From contig BLAL01000229.1 in assembly GCA_015698045.1 (NCBI GenBank), forward strand, positions 1,834,001 through 1,898,000: 64,000 nucleotides of DNA, written 5' to 3'. The position numbers and the translations under genes were made by a program. Shown piece after piece: positions 12,319 to 25,670 of this stretch. Origin of the DNA: Rhizophagus clarus (Eukaryota > Glomeromycota > Glomeromycetes > Glomerales > Glomeraceae). The stretch's first letter is position 1; each line of letters opens with the position of its first letter. The notes beneath the pieces were generated by a model. The model was given only the letters and a program-made list of their open reading frames with translations. It was not told where the DNA came from and searched no databases.

Positions 12319-13603
12319 TTGCGGTTAATTGAGCAATATAAGACACAATGACGGAATGTTGAGCATATGTTCGCTACCGCAACCAAGCCTTTTTTGATGT
12401 TATATATCAGTCTTTACCGTATTAACGGATCTATCAAACCGGATATAAACCGGATAAACCGTGGGATCAGGATATAAAAGGATTCTTCCATTTTTAATTG
12501 AATCCGGATCAATGTACGTGTCTTTAAACATGAAACCGTTTCAGCATATAAACTCTTTGTAAAACTGTATCCAATTAAAGAAATGAAACTTTTTTAAGAT
12601 TTTAATTAGAATTAAAATTACCTGAAGAAAAAGTTCTCAAAATACAAAATATTCACTGTAAAAAAGGACCATGGTGATATTTATGTCTTTCTTCAAAACA
12701 ATCTATATTTAGCGTAACTAATTTTGGAGAAGTGTTCTTCGTTTCTTATGCAGTGTAATTAATACTATTAACAACATTTATCATATATTAATGATTTGAT
12801 CATATGATAAATGCACAATATACTGCAAGGAGAAGATTTTTTTTTTTTAAAACTGTTAAAACGCGTCGTTTATTTTTATTTGTATCCATGTTTCTTGATT
12901 CGAAATTCGATAACCTTTTTTTTATGTATTCATTATTAAATTAACGATTATTTCTTACGGAAATTAAGTTAAATTTAAAAAAAAATTATTATTAGTAATT
13001 AAGTGGTTATACAAGCTAACTGATCGTTTCATAACTATACAAAGCCTTATATTTTTAATTTTTTTTTTTAGAACAATTTTAATAAATTTAAATTTTAAAT
13101 TGATGATGTAATTTACTATTTATATCTTTTTGGCTAAGCTAAATTTATGGCATAATAAGAAATTTATTTTGTATTACCCGAATAAATAAAATCCCGATCA
13201 TGCATTAGCCTATATCTAATTTCAGAATTGATTAGTTGAATTAATGAATATGATCTTTAATTAGAATCTCGTTTTATTTTTGACCTGTACTCAATTCCCC
13301 ATCCCCTTTCTGTGAATTTCTTTTTTTATTAAATTTTCATGATTTCGCCCCCCTTATAAACTAAAATTTATGTTCTAATAATCGTACGTTTAATCGCGTT
13401 GTAAAAAAAAAACAAATTAATAAATTTCGTTTTGTTGTTCATGCTGGGTTACAAAGATAATTTAATTCGCGTCCTTTTAAAACCTATTATTTAATTTACA
13501 GTATAACTGTTTAAATAATAAATAAACAAATATATATAGCAATTACTTTAACAATTTTACAATTTAAGTTGACTAACTTGTGACACCACTATTTTTTTTT
13601 TTT

Positions 13604-13639
<36 letters not shown>

Positions 13640-14126
13640 GAACGAACAAACACCCAGATACAACATATCTAAATTTATCATACTATTATATGTGTATATA
13701 TTTTTAAATTATATATGTATTAAGATATATTACTTGCACGTCTTTGCTTTTTTTTTTTTTTTTTATTCCAAACAAAAACCTTCGTTTTACAATTTTTTCT
13801 CTATTACTCTTTTCCTTCTCTTCCCTTCAACTTTTCGAAATTTTCTTTCCTTTTACTTATTTTATTAATATATGAAAATTATAATTTGGAAATAGAGTAA
13901 TATTAATAATAATAAATAATAATAAAAAAAAAAAAAATAATAATAATAATAGAGAAAAAAAAAACGAAAAAGTTTTGTTCATTTCTTAAAAAATAAACCT
14001 AGAACCTCTGAAAAGACAATTGTGTATAGCAAAAAAAAAAAAAAAAAAAAAAATTTTTTTGAAAAGACAACTTTAATATTTATTAATTAATTAATCATTT
14101 TCCTATCCCCAAAAGAATAATATAAT

Positions 14127-17100
14127 ATGGGGAAAACAAAAAAGAACCATGGTTCGGAGCAAACAGGAACGCCATCTTCAGTAGATGACAAAGTCGACTT
14201 AATACAACTTTTATCTAATACAACAGCTCCAACGGAAGACGATATTGTTTCCTTATTACAAGCCCGCTTTAAATATGACTTACCTTACACTAGACTCTCT
14301 TCCTCTTCTATAGTAGTAGTAAATCCTAATAAAAATTTGGGTTGTATGAACGATGCTTCAGCTAAAGAATATGCTGACCAATGGTATAAGGATACATCTG
14401 GTAATAAATCAGCTTTACAACCTCATATTTATGAATTAGCTGCTAAAGTTTATATGCATATGAGAAGAACTGCTGAAGATCAATCCGTTATATTTAGGTA
14501 AATAAGTAAGAAGATCTTCTTGATCGAAAGGTTTAAATGATTTAACATTATGCATTTACTAATTAATTTATTATTATAAATTTATAGTGGTATAACTGGA
14601 TCCGGTAAGACAGCAACTCAAGGTCATCTTTTACAACAATTATTACTCTTATCAACTCATACAAAAAAAGAATCAAAAATTGCAAATCAAATTCAAAATG
14701 CCCAAATAATTCTTGAAGCTTTCGGTAATTCAAAAACTCAACAAAATATTAATGCTTCTCGTTTTGGAAAATATCTTGAATTACAATTTAATGAGCGTGG
14801 TAGAATTGTTGGCGCGAAAATTCTTACTTATTGTTTCGATAAGGCAAGGGTTACAGAAATACCCTCAGATGAAAGATCTTATCACGTTTTTTACTATTTA
14901 TTGGCTGGTGCTACACCTGAAGAAAAATCACAATTTCACTTATTAGAACCTAATCAATATAATTATTTAGCTCAATCAAAATGTTATAAAATTCCTGATG
15001 TTGATGATTCTATTCAAATGGATGATTTGAGAGCTTCACTCAAGATCCTTGGTTTTAAATCAAGAACTATCGGACAAATATTTCAAATTCTTTCCGCTAT
15101 TTTGTTACTTGGAAATGTTGAATTCGTTAGTTATGGAAAAGCAAAAGATGAAGCTGCGACTGTAAAAAATCACAATATTTTAGATTTAGTAGCTCAATAC
15201 CTTGGTGTACCAGCATTTAAATTAGAACAAACATTAACTTATAAGACAAAATGTATCGGAAAAGAATTATGTACCGTATTTTTAAATGCCGAAGCTGCTG
15301 TTGAACAACGTGATGCTTTGGCTCGTACTCTTTATTCCATTTTATTTACTTGGATTGTTGAACATATCAATTCAAAATTAATTCAATCTGATGAGCCTCC
15401 AAATTTTATTGGTTTATTGGATCAACCCGGTTATCAAAATTTTACAAAAAATTCTTTTGAACAATTTTGTTTAAATTTTGCTACTGAAGAAATACAGAAT
15501 TTTATTCTTCAACAAATTTTTGACGATACTGTTGGTATAAATAATGAAATAATTCAAGATGGTATTTCTTTACCTAATGTTACTACAATGGATAATAATG
15601 GATGTGTCGAATTATTACGTGGTGATAAATCTGATAATGCTTCAAGAAATAGCTCAAGTTCTTCAGGATCTACAAAATTTATACGTGGTGGACTGATTTC
15701 TGTATTGGACTCTGAATGTGCTAAAGTTCAAAGTGGGGAAGGAGCTTCTGATGATTCTAAATTACTTTCCACTTTAAAAAATAATTTTTCGAGTCATCAT
15801 TCATATGTTAGCAATCCTAAATCAACTTCGAAATCTGGTGCATTTGGTATTAACCATTTTGCTGGTTCAGTTACCTATACAGTTGATCAATTCATTGATA
15901 AAAATCTTGATAATTTAAGTCCTGATTTCATAAACTTATTTAATGATACAAACAATTCTTTCATTAGAAAATTATTTAATGGACCTGCTTTAGCAATTGA
16001 AAGTCATCCAAAGAATGAAAATACTGTCGTTAAAGCTCAATTACCTACAAAACCAATGAGAGCTCCTTCTATGAAACGTAAGAAAAGTAATGCTGGTGGT
16101 TTGAAATCGGCCAAAGAAGGTGATAAAGTACCAGAAGAAAAAGATCAAAATAATTCAAACAAAAGACAAGTTACTACTGTAACAACACAACTTTATTCTA
16201 CTCTTAATCAACTAACTGATACTTTGAGAGAAACCAGAATGTGGAGCGTTTTTCAAATACGTCCAAATGATGCAAACGAACCTGATTCATTTGATGCGAA
16301 ACGTGTAAAATCACAAATTAGAAGCTTCTTAATTCGTGATATTATCGTAAGAAAACGTATTGAATATACTTCTCAGTATACTTTTGAAGATTTCTTAACA
16401 CGTTATGATATGATTCTCGCTTCTCTAAATTTGGAACCTTCTAGAAATCCTCGACAAAAAGTTGAAGCTTTTGCAACCATAAGTGGTTGGGGTGAAAATC
16501 AAATTGCGATGGGTAATAAATATGTTTACCTTTCTTATTCGATTTGGAAAGGTTTAGAAGATTCATTAAGAGCTGCTGAGAAAGAGGAACGTGCCAAGTC
16601 TAAACTTAAAGATGATGATAGTTTGGTTAGTGGACCAGCTCATAGGGGTATTAACACAGCTTCCGTTACAAGTTCTGCGGATCGTTTAATATCAAAGAGT
16701 GGTAGTGAAGCAGGTTATTATGAAGACAATCAAAGTTATATTGAAAGTGAAGATGAATATTCAAAAACTGGAGGTGCTCAATATGCTGAAGATGAGGAAG
16801 GAAGTATGTGGGGAAGTGAATGGGGAGGTAAAAATAGTGATGGTCAATCACCTACAAGATTGAATAAAGATGTTGAGGCAAATAATGAAAAGGAAGAAAT
16901 TGAAGAAATACCAACCACTAAAATTAGAATTTGGTGGGTTCGTTTCGTTTGGTTGTGCACATGGTGGATCCCTTCATTTCTTCTTTCTTGGATTGGTAAA
17001 ATGAAACGTCCCGATGTACGAATGGCTTGGCGTGAAAAATTTACCCTTTGCCTTATCATTTTCTTCCTTTCAGCTTTTATTATATTCTACATTATCCTTT

Positions 17101-20100
17101 TTGGAAATTTGATTTGTCCTAATAAGGATAAAGTTTATAAACCGGATGAAGTTGCAACACATCAAGGTGATGATGATTTTTGGGTTAGTGTTAGGGGTAA
17201 AGTTTATGATATTTCCAAATTTCACAAGACAGATCATTCGAGAGTTCCGGGATTTACTGCAGGATTGGCAGATATGCAACCTTTTGGTGGTCAAGATGTA
17301 ACTTACATGATTCCAATACCTTTGGGAGAACCAGATGTTTGTGGAACTTTAATTAATAATCCAGCGCTTGTATTCATCGATTATTCCAGAAATACGACCG
17401 GCCAAGTTCAGGGAGCAAATTTGATGATCCATCAATCTGGTATACGTGCAATTTTAAAAAATTCAGCAGATCTTTCAGACCCTAGATGGTATTGGAATAA
17501 TTTCCTAATTGCAATGAAAGCTAATAATGGACTTAAAGCCGATATTGTCTACTCTAGACAGGAAGTTTCGGATCAAGCTGATCAAGGACGTAAATGGGGG
17601 ATTATAAACGATAAAGTTTATGATTTAACATTATATTTCGCTACAGCTGGATATAATCAACAATACCCTGACAGACTACAAAATCCAGGAGTTCCAAATT
17701 TCCGCTATTTTCCTGACGCCATAGAAACTTTCTTCGATAAACAACCTGGAGGAGATTATTCCGATAAATTTAATGGTAATGCTTTGAATGAATTCCTTGA
17801 TCCTGTCACAAAACAACTTTCTTTTCAATGTTTAGAAAATGCCTTTTACGTTGGAAAAATTGATTTTAGAGATTCTTTCAAGTGTCAATTCAATAATTAT
17901 TTGTTGTTAGTAGCTGCTTGTGTTATGTGTTCAGTTATTCTTGTCAAATTCTTGGCTGCATTACAATTGGGAGCGAAAAGAAAACCCGAAGATCATGATA
18001 AATTTGTTATTTGTCAAGTTCCTTGTTATACGGAAGGTGAAGATTCTTTGAAGAGAACAATGGATTCTTTAGCAGCACTTACTTATGATGATAAACGTAA
18101 ACTTTTGTTTTTAATTGCTGATGGTATGATTGTCGGTTCTGGTAATGATAGACCTACACCAAGAATTGTTTTGGATATTTTAGGAGTTGATCCTAAAGTA
18201 GATCCGGAACCTTTAGCTTTTAAATCTATCGGTGAAGGAATGCAACAACTTAATTATGGAAAAGTGTATTCTGGATTGTATGAATATGAAGGACATGTTG
18301 TTCCTTATATTGTCGTAGTTAAAGTGGGAAAACAAGAAACAGAAAGATCTCGCCCAGGAAATAGAGGAAAACGTGATTCACAAATTATTTTAATGGGATT
18401 TTTAAACAAAGTTCATTTTGATTTGGAAATGACACCATTGGAATTGGAAATTTATCATCAAATGACAAATGTTATAGGAGTTAATCCAAGTTTTTATGAA
18501 TACATACTTATGGTTGACGCTGATACAGAAGTTATGCCAGATTCTCTTAATCGTATGATATCTTGTATGTTACATGACGGCCGAATTATTGGAATTTGTG
18601 GAGAAACAACTTTGATTAATGAAGAAGGATCTTGGACAACTATGATTCAAGTTTACGAATATTATATTTCTCACCATTTGGCCAAAGCATTCGAAAGTTT
18701 ATTTGGATCAGTTACTTGTCTTCCAGGATGTTTTTGTATGTATCGTATAAAAACTCCAGTTAAAAATAGTCCTTTAATTATATCAAGTTCAGTTATTGAG
18801 GAATACTCGGAGAATCATGTTGATACTTTACATAAAAAGAACTTATTATCTTTAGGAGAAGATCGATACCTTACAACCTTAATGATGAAACATTTCCCTC
18901 AATATAAGATGACTTTTACACCTGATGCTTTGTGTAAAACAGCAGCACCGGATCGATGGTCTATTCTTCTTTCACAACGTCGTCGATGGATTAATTCTAC
19001 TATTCACAATCTTATGGAACTTATGTTTTTACCTGAAATGTGCGGATTTTGTTGTTTCTCGATGAGATTCGTTGTTTTCATTGATTTGTTTGGTACGCTA
19101 ATTTTACCATCTACAGTAATTTATATTATTTATTTGATTTGGGCAGTCGCAACAAAAAAACAAGATTTACCAAAAATTGCACTTCTTATGTTGGGAGCTG
19201 TTTATGGATTACAAGCAATTATATTTATATTAAAAAGACAATGGCAACACGTTGGATGGATGATAATTTATCTATTGGCTTTCCCGTTATTTTCATTCTT
19301 CATTCCCGTTTACTCATTTTGGCATTTTGATGATTTTAGTTGGGGTAATACACGTGTTGTTCTGGGTGAAAAAGGTAAAAAACAAATTATTACATCTGCA
19401 GATGAAGAAAAATTCGATGAAAAAATGATACCAAGGAAAAAGTGGGCAGATTATGAACAAGAATTGTGGGAAGTTAATACATCTGAAAGTCATGAATCAA
19501 GTTTTTCAAAACGTAGTGGAGCAAGCGGTCACAGTTACAGAAGTAGAGGAAGTGGGCGTGTTTATAATGATAACTCTTCACAATATGGCGGAAGTCAATA
19601 TGGTGGCGGTGGTAGTGTATATGGTGGTAGTCAATATGGAGGTGCTGATTATTTTAGGGATACAAATTTAAGTGCTCCGGCCGATAGAAGACAGAGATCA
19701 AGAAGTCCTGTACCACGTTATCCTCCATCTGAATCAAATAGAATGAGTAGAGCTTATAGTAATTCTGGTGATGACATAAGGAACTCACCTTTACTAACCA
19801 GAAATAATTCCGATTTGGAATATATACCTCCACCTTCCAGACCTTTAAGTTCATATACAGTTGATGGTGGTCCAACTGACGAAGAAGTGTTGGCTGAAAT
19901 TAGACAAATATTACAAACCGCTAATTTAATGAGTATCACGAAAAAACAAGGTATGTACAAGTAGAGTTTTTTTTCTTTATATTATCAATAAAAATTTTGT
20001 TTTCCTAACGCATTTTTTTATTCTTTTTCTATAGTTCGAGAACAATTAACTACAGTATTTAATATGGACATGACATCAAGAAAAGAATTTATTAATAATA

Positions 20101-20132
20101 GTATAGAATTGATTTTACAAGGTAAACTTTAG
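14127..20132 (+). CDS. Class V/VII-type chitin synthase with myosin motor-like head
   Basis: Plasma-membrane glycosyltransferase (GT2) that makes cell-wall chitin from UDP-GlcNAc. The myosin-like head is thought to tether secretory vesicles to actin. Exons 14127-14497, 14588-19950 and 20035-20132 encode 1,943 residues, the usual size. Head: residues about 30-600, with switch-region likeness and a P-loop GITGSGKT at about 124-131 split by intron 1. Two membrane helices lie at about 905-962, a cytochrome b5-like domain (DDFWVSVRGKVYDISKFH) at about 974-1010, and another helix at about 1,228-1,252. The catalytic domain has VDADTEVMPDS (about 1,430), GICGET, CLPGCFCMYR, LGEDRYLT and QRRRWINST (about 1,586). 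Several helices follow. The tail is Ser/Gly/Tyr-rich (SQYGG repeats), with a DEK_C domain in the last 60 residues completed by the third exon. All catalytic motifs are intact. Confidence 0.96.
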
Positions 20133-20614
20133 AGAAACAAAACATATTTATTTAGAATAAAAACATTTTAATTATAATAATTGAGGAGTGGTAAAAATTG
20201 GGAATGGCTTTTTTTTATTATTATTCATTATTTTTAGGAAATGTAATTTTATTTTTTCTTCTTTTTTTTTTTTTAAAAAAAAAAAAAACGAAAAAAAAGT
20301 ATTTTTTATTAATAATACATTTTCTATTAAAATCATTGTATTTTTTTGGTATTTAGTTTTTTTAATAATTTTAACAAATAATAAATGAAAAAAAAAAAAA
20401 TCGATTTGATTTGATTATAATTCAACAGTGTCAAGCATTACAAATTTACATAAATGTTTGTATAATGTGATGATTTTTTATAGTGAAAATTTTGGGGTTA
20501 GAGGAATTTACAAGGAACTTTTGTCATAATGATCTTACGATAAATTAATATTTAATAACTTATATAAAAAAGTAAGATTTTAAAGTTGAAAAAGGATTAT
20601 TTATTATTATTAAC
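20133..20614. other. Intergenic between convergent genes
   Basis: Short 3'-to-3' gap made mostly of T- and A-runs (a T-run then an A-run near 20,262-20,300). It would hold both polyadenylation regions. No gene seen. Confidence 0.6.
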
Positions 20615-21741
20615 TTAATCATCGTTATCAGAATCCGATCCATATGCACCTAGCAAATCACCTAGTGAATTAGCAATCTTATTTGAACTAGGATCAATGT
20701 TTATGGTACTAGTGGTACTAGACAAAATTGGGGATGAATTAGTTTCGATTTTAACTGGGGAGGTTGTAGAAGCTTGCTTCCTTTTCTTAACAATTATTCC
20801 AAGTTCAGATCCAGGACGTTTTTGTTTCCGTTTAGCTAACGAATTGTCATCTTCATTTTTAGTATTAGGAGTATTAGGCGAAGAAAATTTTGGTAAAAGT
20901 AAAGACTTTGCAGAATCAGAGAGTAATTGTTTTAAATCCAGTTCATCTTCATCAGCAATTCTTTTGACAGCATCACCATCAATATTATGAAATATAGCTT
21001 TAGCCACTTTACTATCTTCTTCTTCTAATAATTCTTCTTGAGACTTTTCTTTTACATTATCTTGTTCAACTAATTTATCTAATAAAGCATCAGCATCAAC
21101 TCTTTCATTCCTCGCATTTCTTGTTCTAATTTCATCTAATGCATCTAAAACATCCATTTCTATTTTTGAATCGATAGTACGATTTTCTAAAGCTTTCATT
21201 GGGTTATTTTCTTCTTCCATTTCTTTTAATAATTTACTTTCTTCCCCTGCTATTCTCTCTTCTCTCCATGGTTCAAAATTACGTTGTGCTCCATGTTCTG
21301 CCACGTAATCTGTGTTCTTTGGATCAGTCTTAAACGTAATTTCTGCTGAACATCTTGGACACTTTATATAAAATCTAAAGATTTTGATGGAATAATAAGT
21401 TTCTCCTTCTACGGTTTCTTTACGTGCATTAAATTTTTTTCCCTTATATATATATTCTCCACACGTATCACATCTCATAGCATATGGCGTCATAAGACGA
21501 ACCTTATGTTGAGCATCTTTAGCTTGTTTTCTCCTTGGGATAGCTAGGAATTAAAATTGATTAATTAACAATAATTTAAAAAAATTAGACTCTTGCAAAA
21601 AAGATACTTACCAGCTGGATCAAAATCTGGAGGAAAATATTTATTTAAAACTTTACTGTAATTTTATAAATAAAGTATAAGGTTAATTTAAAGGTCAAAT
21701 AAAGAGCTATTTATTCAGATTAATACTTACCGTTCACTCAT
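20615..21741 (-). CDS. YJU2: Yju2/CCDC94 splicing factor
   Basis: Nuclear step-I splicing factor of the Cwf16/Yju2 family that docks the branch helix in the spliceosome. Exons on the minus strand: 21741-21731, 21655-21612 and 21543-20615, giving 327 residues. It starts [18 protein letters not shown], the family's conserved N-terminus, even though exon 1 is only 11 bases long. The metal site is two CxxC pairs ([21 protein letters not shown] and IKCPRC), followed by [18 protein letters not shown]. The C-terminal half is charged coiled coil and low complexity with a basic patch (KRKQKRPG), then a Ser/Thr-rich end. Convergent with the chitin synthase. Confidence 0.96.
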
Positions 21742-21999
21742 TTTTTAAAACTGCAAGTTAGATTCGCAAAGAATTTTGTGAAAAGCGTTGTGAAAAAAAA
21801 TTTTAGTAATTAGTTAGTTTATACGCTACGTACAAATTTAATAAATTTAGTAATTAAATTAATCAGACTAACTTTATTTAATAAACAATTAGTTTGACCA
21901 ACATTATGCATAGTGCCAGTAACATTAATCGGATGTATTCGGGCCGGCTTATAAATTATTATAAATACTCGCTTCAGTTTTAACAAAATTCATCACAGT

Positions 22000-22754
22000 A
22001 TGGGCAAGAAAATCATAAAGTCAACTTCGATTCCTCAAAATTGGCCTTCTGATATAACCTATCTAGCCTCCAATGAATTCTTTCCTCCTTCGATAAAACC
22101 TCCAAATCCTTTTTCATTCCCTCTTCCAACGTCAAAACATCCAAATAATCCATTTACATCATCACATTTACTACCAATATCTACATCTCCTCCGATGCCA
22201 AATCCCAGTGTCAAAATAAAGAAACTACAAGATGATCATCCTGCTTACCCTGGATATGGATTATTTGCTAACAAAGATCTTAAGAAATGTAATATAATCG
22301 TTTGTTATACTGGAAAAGTTACGAAAAGAGAAATAGGAGGAGAAGAAGGAAATGATTATGTATTGGGATTTGGCGGTGAATTTTGCATTGATGGATGTAA
22401 ACAAGGTATCATTTTCTTAATTATCATTGGATAACACACGATTTAACCTCCTAAAATTAATTTTTATTATTTGTTAGAATTTTGTTTTTTATTTTACAAG
22501 TGATCACTATAACAAGACTTCATTCATTCATAGGTAGCGAAGGGCGTTTTATAAATGATTATCGTGGCATTCTTCAAAAACCAAACTGCGCATTTCATGA
22601 ATTTATTGATTCACAGACAGGTGAAATAAAAATGGGTGTCTGGGTTTGTTCAGGCACAGAAAAAATTAAAAAAGGACAAGAAATTATGGTTAGTTATGGG
22701 AAAAGTTTTTGGAATAGTAGAGGATTATTACGTACAAAAGAGAATTTCTCGTGA
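22000..22754 (+). CDS. Small SET-domain protein
   Basis: Likely protein-lysine methyltransferase of the short, SET-only kind. Two exons, 22000-22405 and 22534-22754, join in phase to 208 residues. The N-terminal third is Pro/Ser-rich. The SET fold is read from AYPGYGLFANKDLKKCNIIVCYTG (start of the domain), RFINDYRG (the R-x-x-N-D/H cofactor region) and KGQEIMVSYGKSFW (the GEELTYDY-like end with its Tyr). No pre- or post-SET cysteines are seen. Target unknown. The start is the first ATG after a 5' gap of 258 bases from the divergent Yju2 gene, so the two may share a promoter. Confidence 0.85.
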
Positions 22755-23034
22755 TTCGTGTAACGCGTGCGCAGATCAACACTTTGTCATTGTGACACAT
22801 TAAGACCTGCCTAAAACCGAAGCTTGTACGCTGAATTTATTGTACTAAAGGTTTATAGCGCATTAGTAAAACTTACTACTTTTTCACGAGTTGTTTTTTT
22901 TCCCAATTTTAAATAGTTTTTCGGTTATCTCGTTATTTACTCTCCAATAGTTGTATGACAATCACTTAGTGACGCTCGAAATAAAATCATTCTACTTCAC
23001 CGTGTTTGTTTAATAAAAAACTTTCGTCGTTAAA

Positions 23035-23977
23035 ATGGAGGACAGCATGCTTATTGACTCAACAGATCCAGCACAAAGTACGCTCACACAAAACTTTCAA
23101 GCTATTGTGAGCAATACTCAAGTGGTGTTAGACTGGAAGTGAGTACTTTAATTTTATGTTGATAATATTAGAATATTTATTTATTTATTTATTGTTTATT
23201 TTTTTTTTACTAAAACGGCAAAAAGATATGAGATGAGACGACAAATGCAGGAGATCCTTCCAGGACTGTTTCTTGGCCCTTATTCTTGTTCAAAAGATCT
23301 TGAACTATTACAACAAAATGCTATAACACATATTGTATCAATTCGCGATTCATCAGAAAAAAAAATATTACGCCCTAGATTTCCTGAACATTTTCAATAT
23401 TTTGAAATTGAAGTGTCAGATTCTCCAAACGAGAGATTGATTCCCCATTTTCCACAAGCAAAAGCATTTATTGATAACGCACTTTATAATGGAGGTAGAG
23501 TCTTTGTTCACTGTAATGGTGGAATCTCTAGAAGTCCTGCTTTCGTGGTCGCATATGTTATGGAGACTGTAAAAATGGACTATCAACAAGCTTATAGTTA
23601 TGTTCAAAACAGAAGATTTTGTATGAATCCAAATGAAGGTTTTAAAGTCCAATTAAAGGTATCGTTATCTGGTTTAATCTATTTTTAAAGCATTTTAATG
23701 AGTTATTTTTTAAAATTCTATTCATTTATTCAAAGGAATATGAGCCTATATATTCTGCCAGAGATTCAATTAATGGACATCAATACACACCAGGAGAAAT
23801 GGAAAGACAGGCCGTACGAAGACCTGCGCCTGATGATGATGATCCGTAAGTCCTTCGGATTAGCAAAAATATTAAATTAACTATTTTTAACCTCTTTAAA
23901 AATTATTAAATAGTAATGAATTTGAACTTGCAAGAAGGGCGCCTGCATTTCACGGAGAAACAAATGTACAGAGGTGA
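23035..23977 (+). CDS. STYX: STYX-family dual-specificity phosphatase with catalytic cysteine
   Basis: Four exons, 23035-23138, 23226-23658, 23736-23845 and 23914-23977, encode 236 residues, near the length of animal STYX. The family block MRRQMQEILPGLFLGPYS is followed by an Asp in the VSDSPNERLI loop (the general-acid position), then the P-loop VHCNGGISRS (Cys131, Arg137). NRRFCMNPNEGF and EYEPIY follow, as in STYX. Animal STYX is known as a pseudophosphatase because this Cys is Gly. Here HCX5R is complete, so activity is plausible. The C-terminus is acidic and short. Substrate is not known from the sequence. Confidence 0.92.
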
Positions 23978-25670
23978 AGTAAAATTGACGTTAAAACTTT
24001 AAAAATGTTAGTTTGCCTATATTAAGAACATATGATTACTTCATAACAAAATGTTAATTCCATCCGCGAAAAATTATTGTGCATAATACATTTTATTATC
24101 TAACTTATAGTATTATCTAAAGAGATGTGAATCTTTATATATATAAAAAATATCACTTGTAATATAAAAATATTTTTTTTTACATTTATTTTTCTTTTTA
24201 TTTTTGATTTTTTTTTTTTTATTTAGTATTATGCACATGAGTACGGAGTTGTAATTCAAGTAGGATAATAATATCGGGTTCAACCTGGCAACAGGTTTTG
24301 TAGAAATTTTTTTTTTTTTATATGAATAACTGAAAGACAATTTTGAGAATAGAGAGTTGATCATACGCGCGATATCATAGGAAATTATTATTGATATTTT
24401 ATTTCCATATATTTTTATTTTCATAAGTTTAAAATTATGTCCTTCAAGAATCTATTAACCATGTTTTGATTACTATTTTTTTTTATAGGAAAGTATTCTT
24501 TTTTTTTTTTTTTGATTAAAAAAATTAAATTTTTGTATTAAAAAAAAATAAAATTATGATTATAAACATCAAAGAATTTAAGTCACGTTATTACACAAAT
24601 TTAATATAGTAAACTTGAATATGTTAATAAATAATAAATATAACAAGAGTAACTATTATAATGAATGAATAAACAATAATAGTAATAATATAAAGATAAA
24701 AAAAAAAAAATTAACATTATTGTAAATACAATAAAATAAAATATATTATAATAAATTACGATAATAATATAATAATAGTTAAAATCTAAATACAAATTGT
24801 GATATAAATATATACCTTAATATAATTTCACAAAAATATGAGCAAAAAATTACCTGATGTGATGCACTGTATAATGTTAAATAATAATAAGCTCGTGATA
24901 ATGAATTTACGCGTCAATAGATAACGTGATACCACCGAGATACATCTGAGAAACTTGCTAGAATAAAGAATTGACAATCACATAGGACCCGAATATATAA
25001 TTAGAGATCAGGGGACATTAAAATTTTTTATTAATAGCTGTACGCAAAGATTTTTAATAAGGGCAGTACGCAGAATTTACACCTAAACCCAAATAATTAG
25101 AAAAAAATAAGTAATTTTTATTGTATAGTTTCAATTGTATCCTTTTGATCAAAATAACCATAATATATTTTCATCTTGTTTTAACTTACTGGTTAAAAGC
25201 AATAATTATATATTGTTTTTAATAATTATGATAACTGCGCCTCGAAGAATGTGACACCAAAAATCGACTAAAGCCTAAAGGTACGCAAATCGAACCTTTA
25301 CATCTAAAAAAATCTATAAAAATACGCAAATCAATAATATGACTAAAATCCATAGATTGTACGCAAATCAAAATATAACCCCATAAAAAAATTTCTATGA
25401 TGGCGACGCAACCCTGAACCCACCTCTATATATATATTTTGGGATTCTAATCACATTAATATCAAACGATGATAACCAAAGCACTATCCGCATGTAGTAT
25501 ACATAAGTTAAATGAACTAACAAATACATATAATAGTAATGATGCGAAATTGTAGAAAAATGATAAGTCTAATCACGCCATTACAATTGTAACCCTAATT
25601 ACTTGCGCAGTATAAAATCATAATAATGTAAAAACATCATATAGAAAAATATAATCTAGTTTCGCGTTCT
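23978..25670. other. AT-rich intergenic stretch
   Basis: No gene seen. The left part is homopolymer and TA-rich. The right part (25,040-25,440) is slightly richer in GC and carries a recurring TACGCAAATC word (see next entry). The stretch at 25,400-25,440 includes a short GC-richer run and a TATATATATA tract. Confidence 0.5.
25041..25375. repeat. Cluster of TACGCAAATC words
   Basis: Exact TACGCAAATC occurs near 25,276, 25,323 and 25,361, with variants TACGCAAAGA and TACGCAGAAT near 25,043 and 25,068. All are on the same strand, at uneven spacing. It could be a degenerate tandem repeat or a cluster of protein sites. Confidence 0.5.

Larger units (their letters stand above)
11260..14126. other. 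Intergenic stretch before the chitin synthase
   Basis: 2.9 kb without a supported gene. It holds a 5S-rRNA-like scrap near 11,728-11,800 and an inverted repeat near 12,252-12,318. Near 12,430-12,475 are short repeated ACCGGATA-like words. There are very long T-runs at about 13,590-13,637 and 13,748-13,765, and A-runs at 13,923-13,937 and 14,032-14,053. The last 500 bases are pyrimidine-rich and are likely the promoter and 5' leader of the chitin synthase gene. Confidence 0.5.

Noticed and set aside
20188-20388. Short Phe/Lys-rich open frame after the chitin synthase
   Set aside because: It is made of T- and A-runs and lacks any coding signal.
24113-24795. Tyr/Ile-rich minus-strand frames
   Set aside because: These are random open frames in TA-rich DNA with no start context or splice sites.
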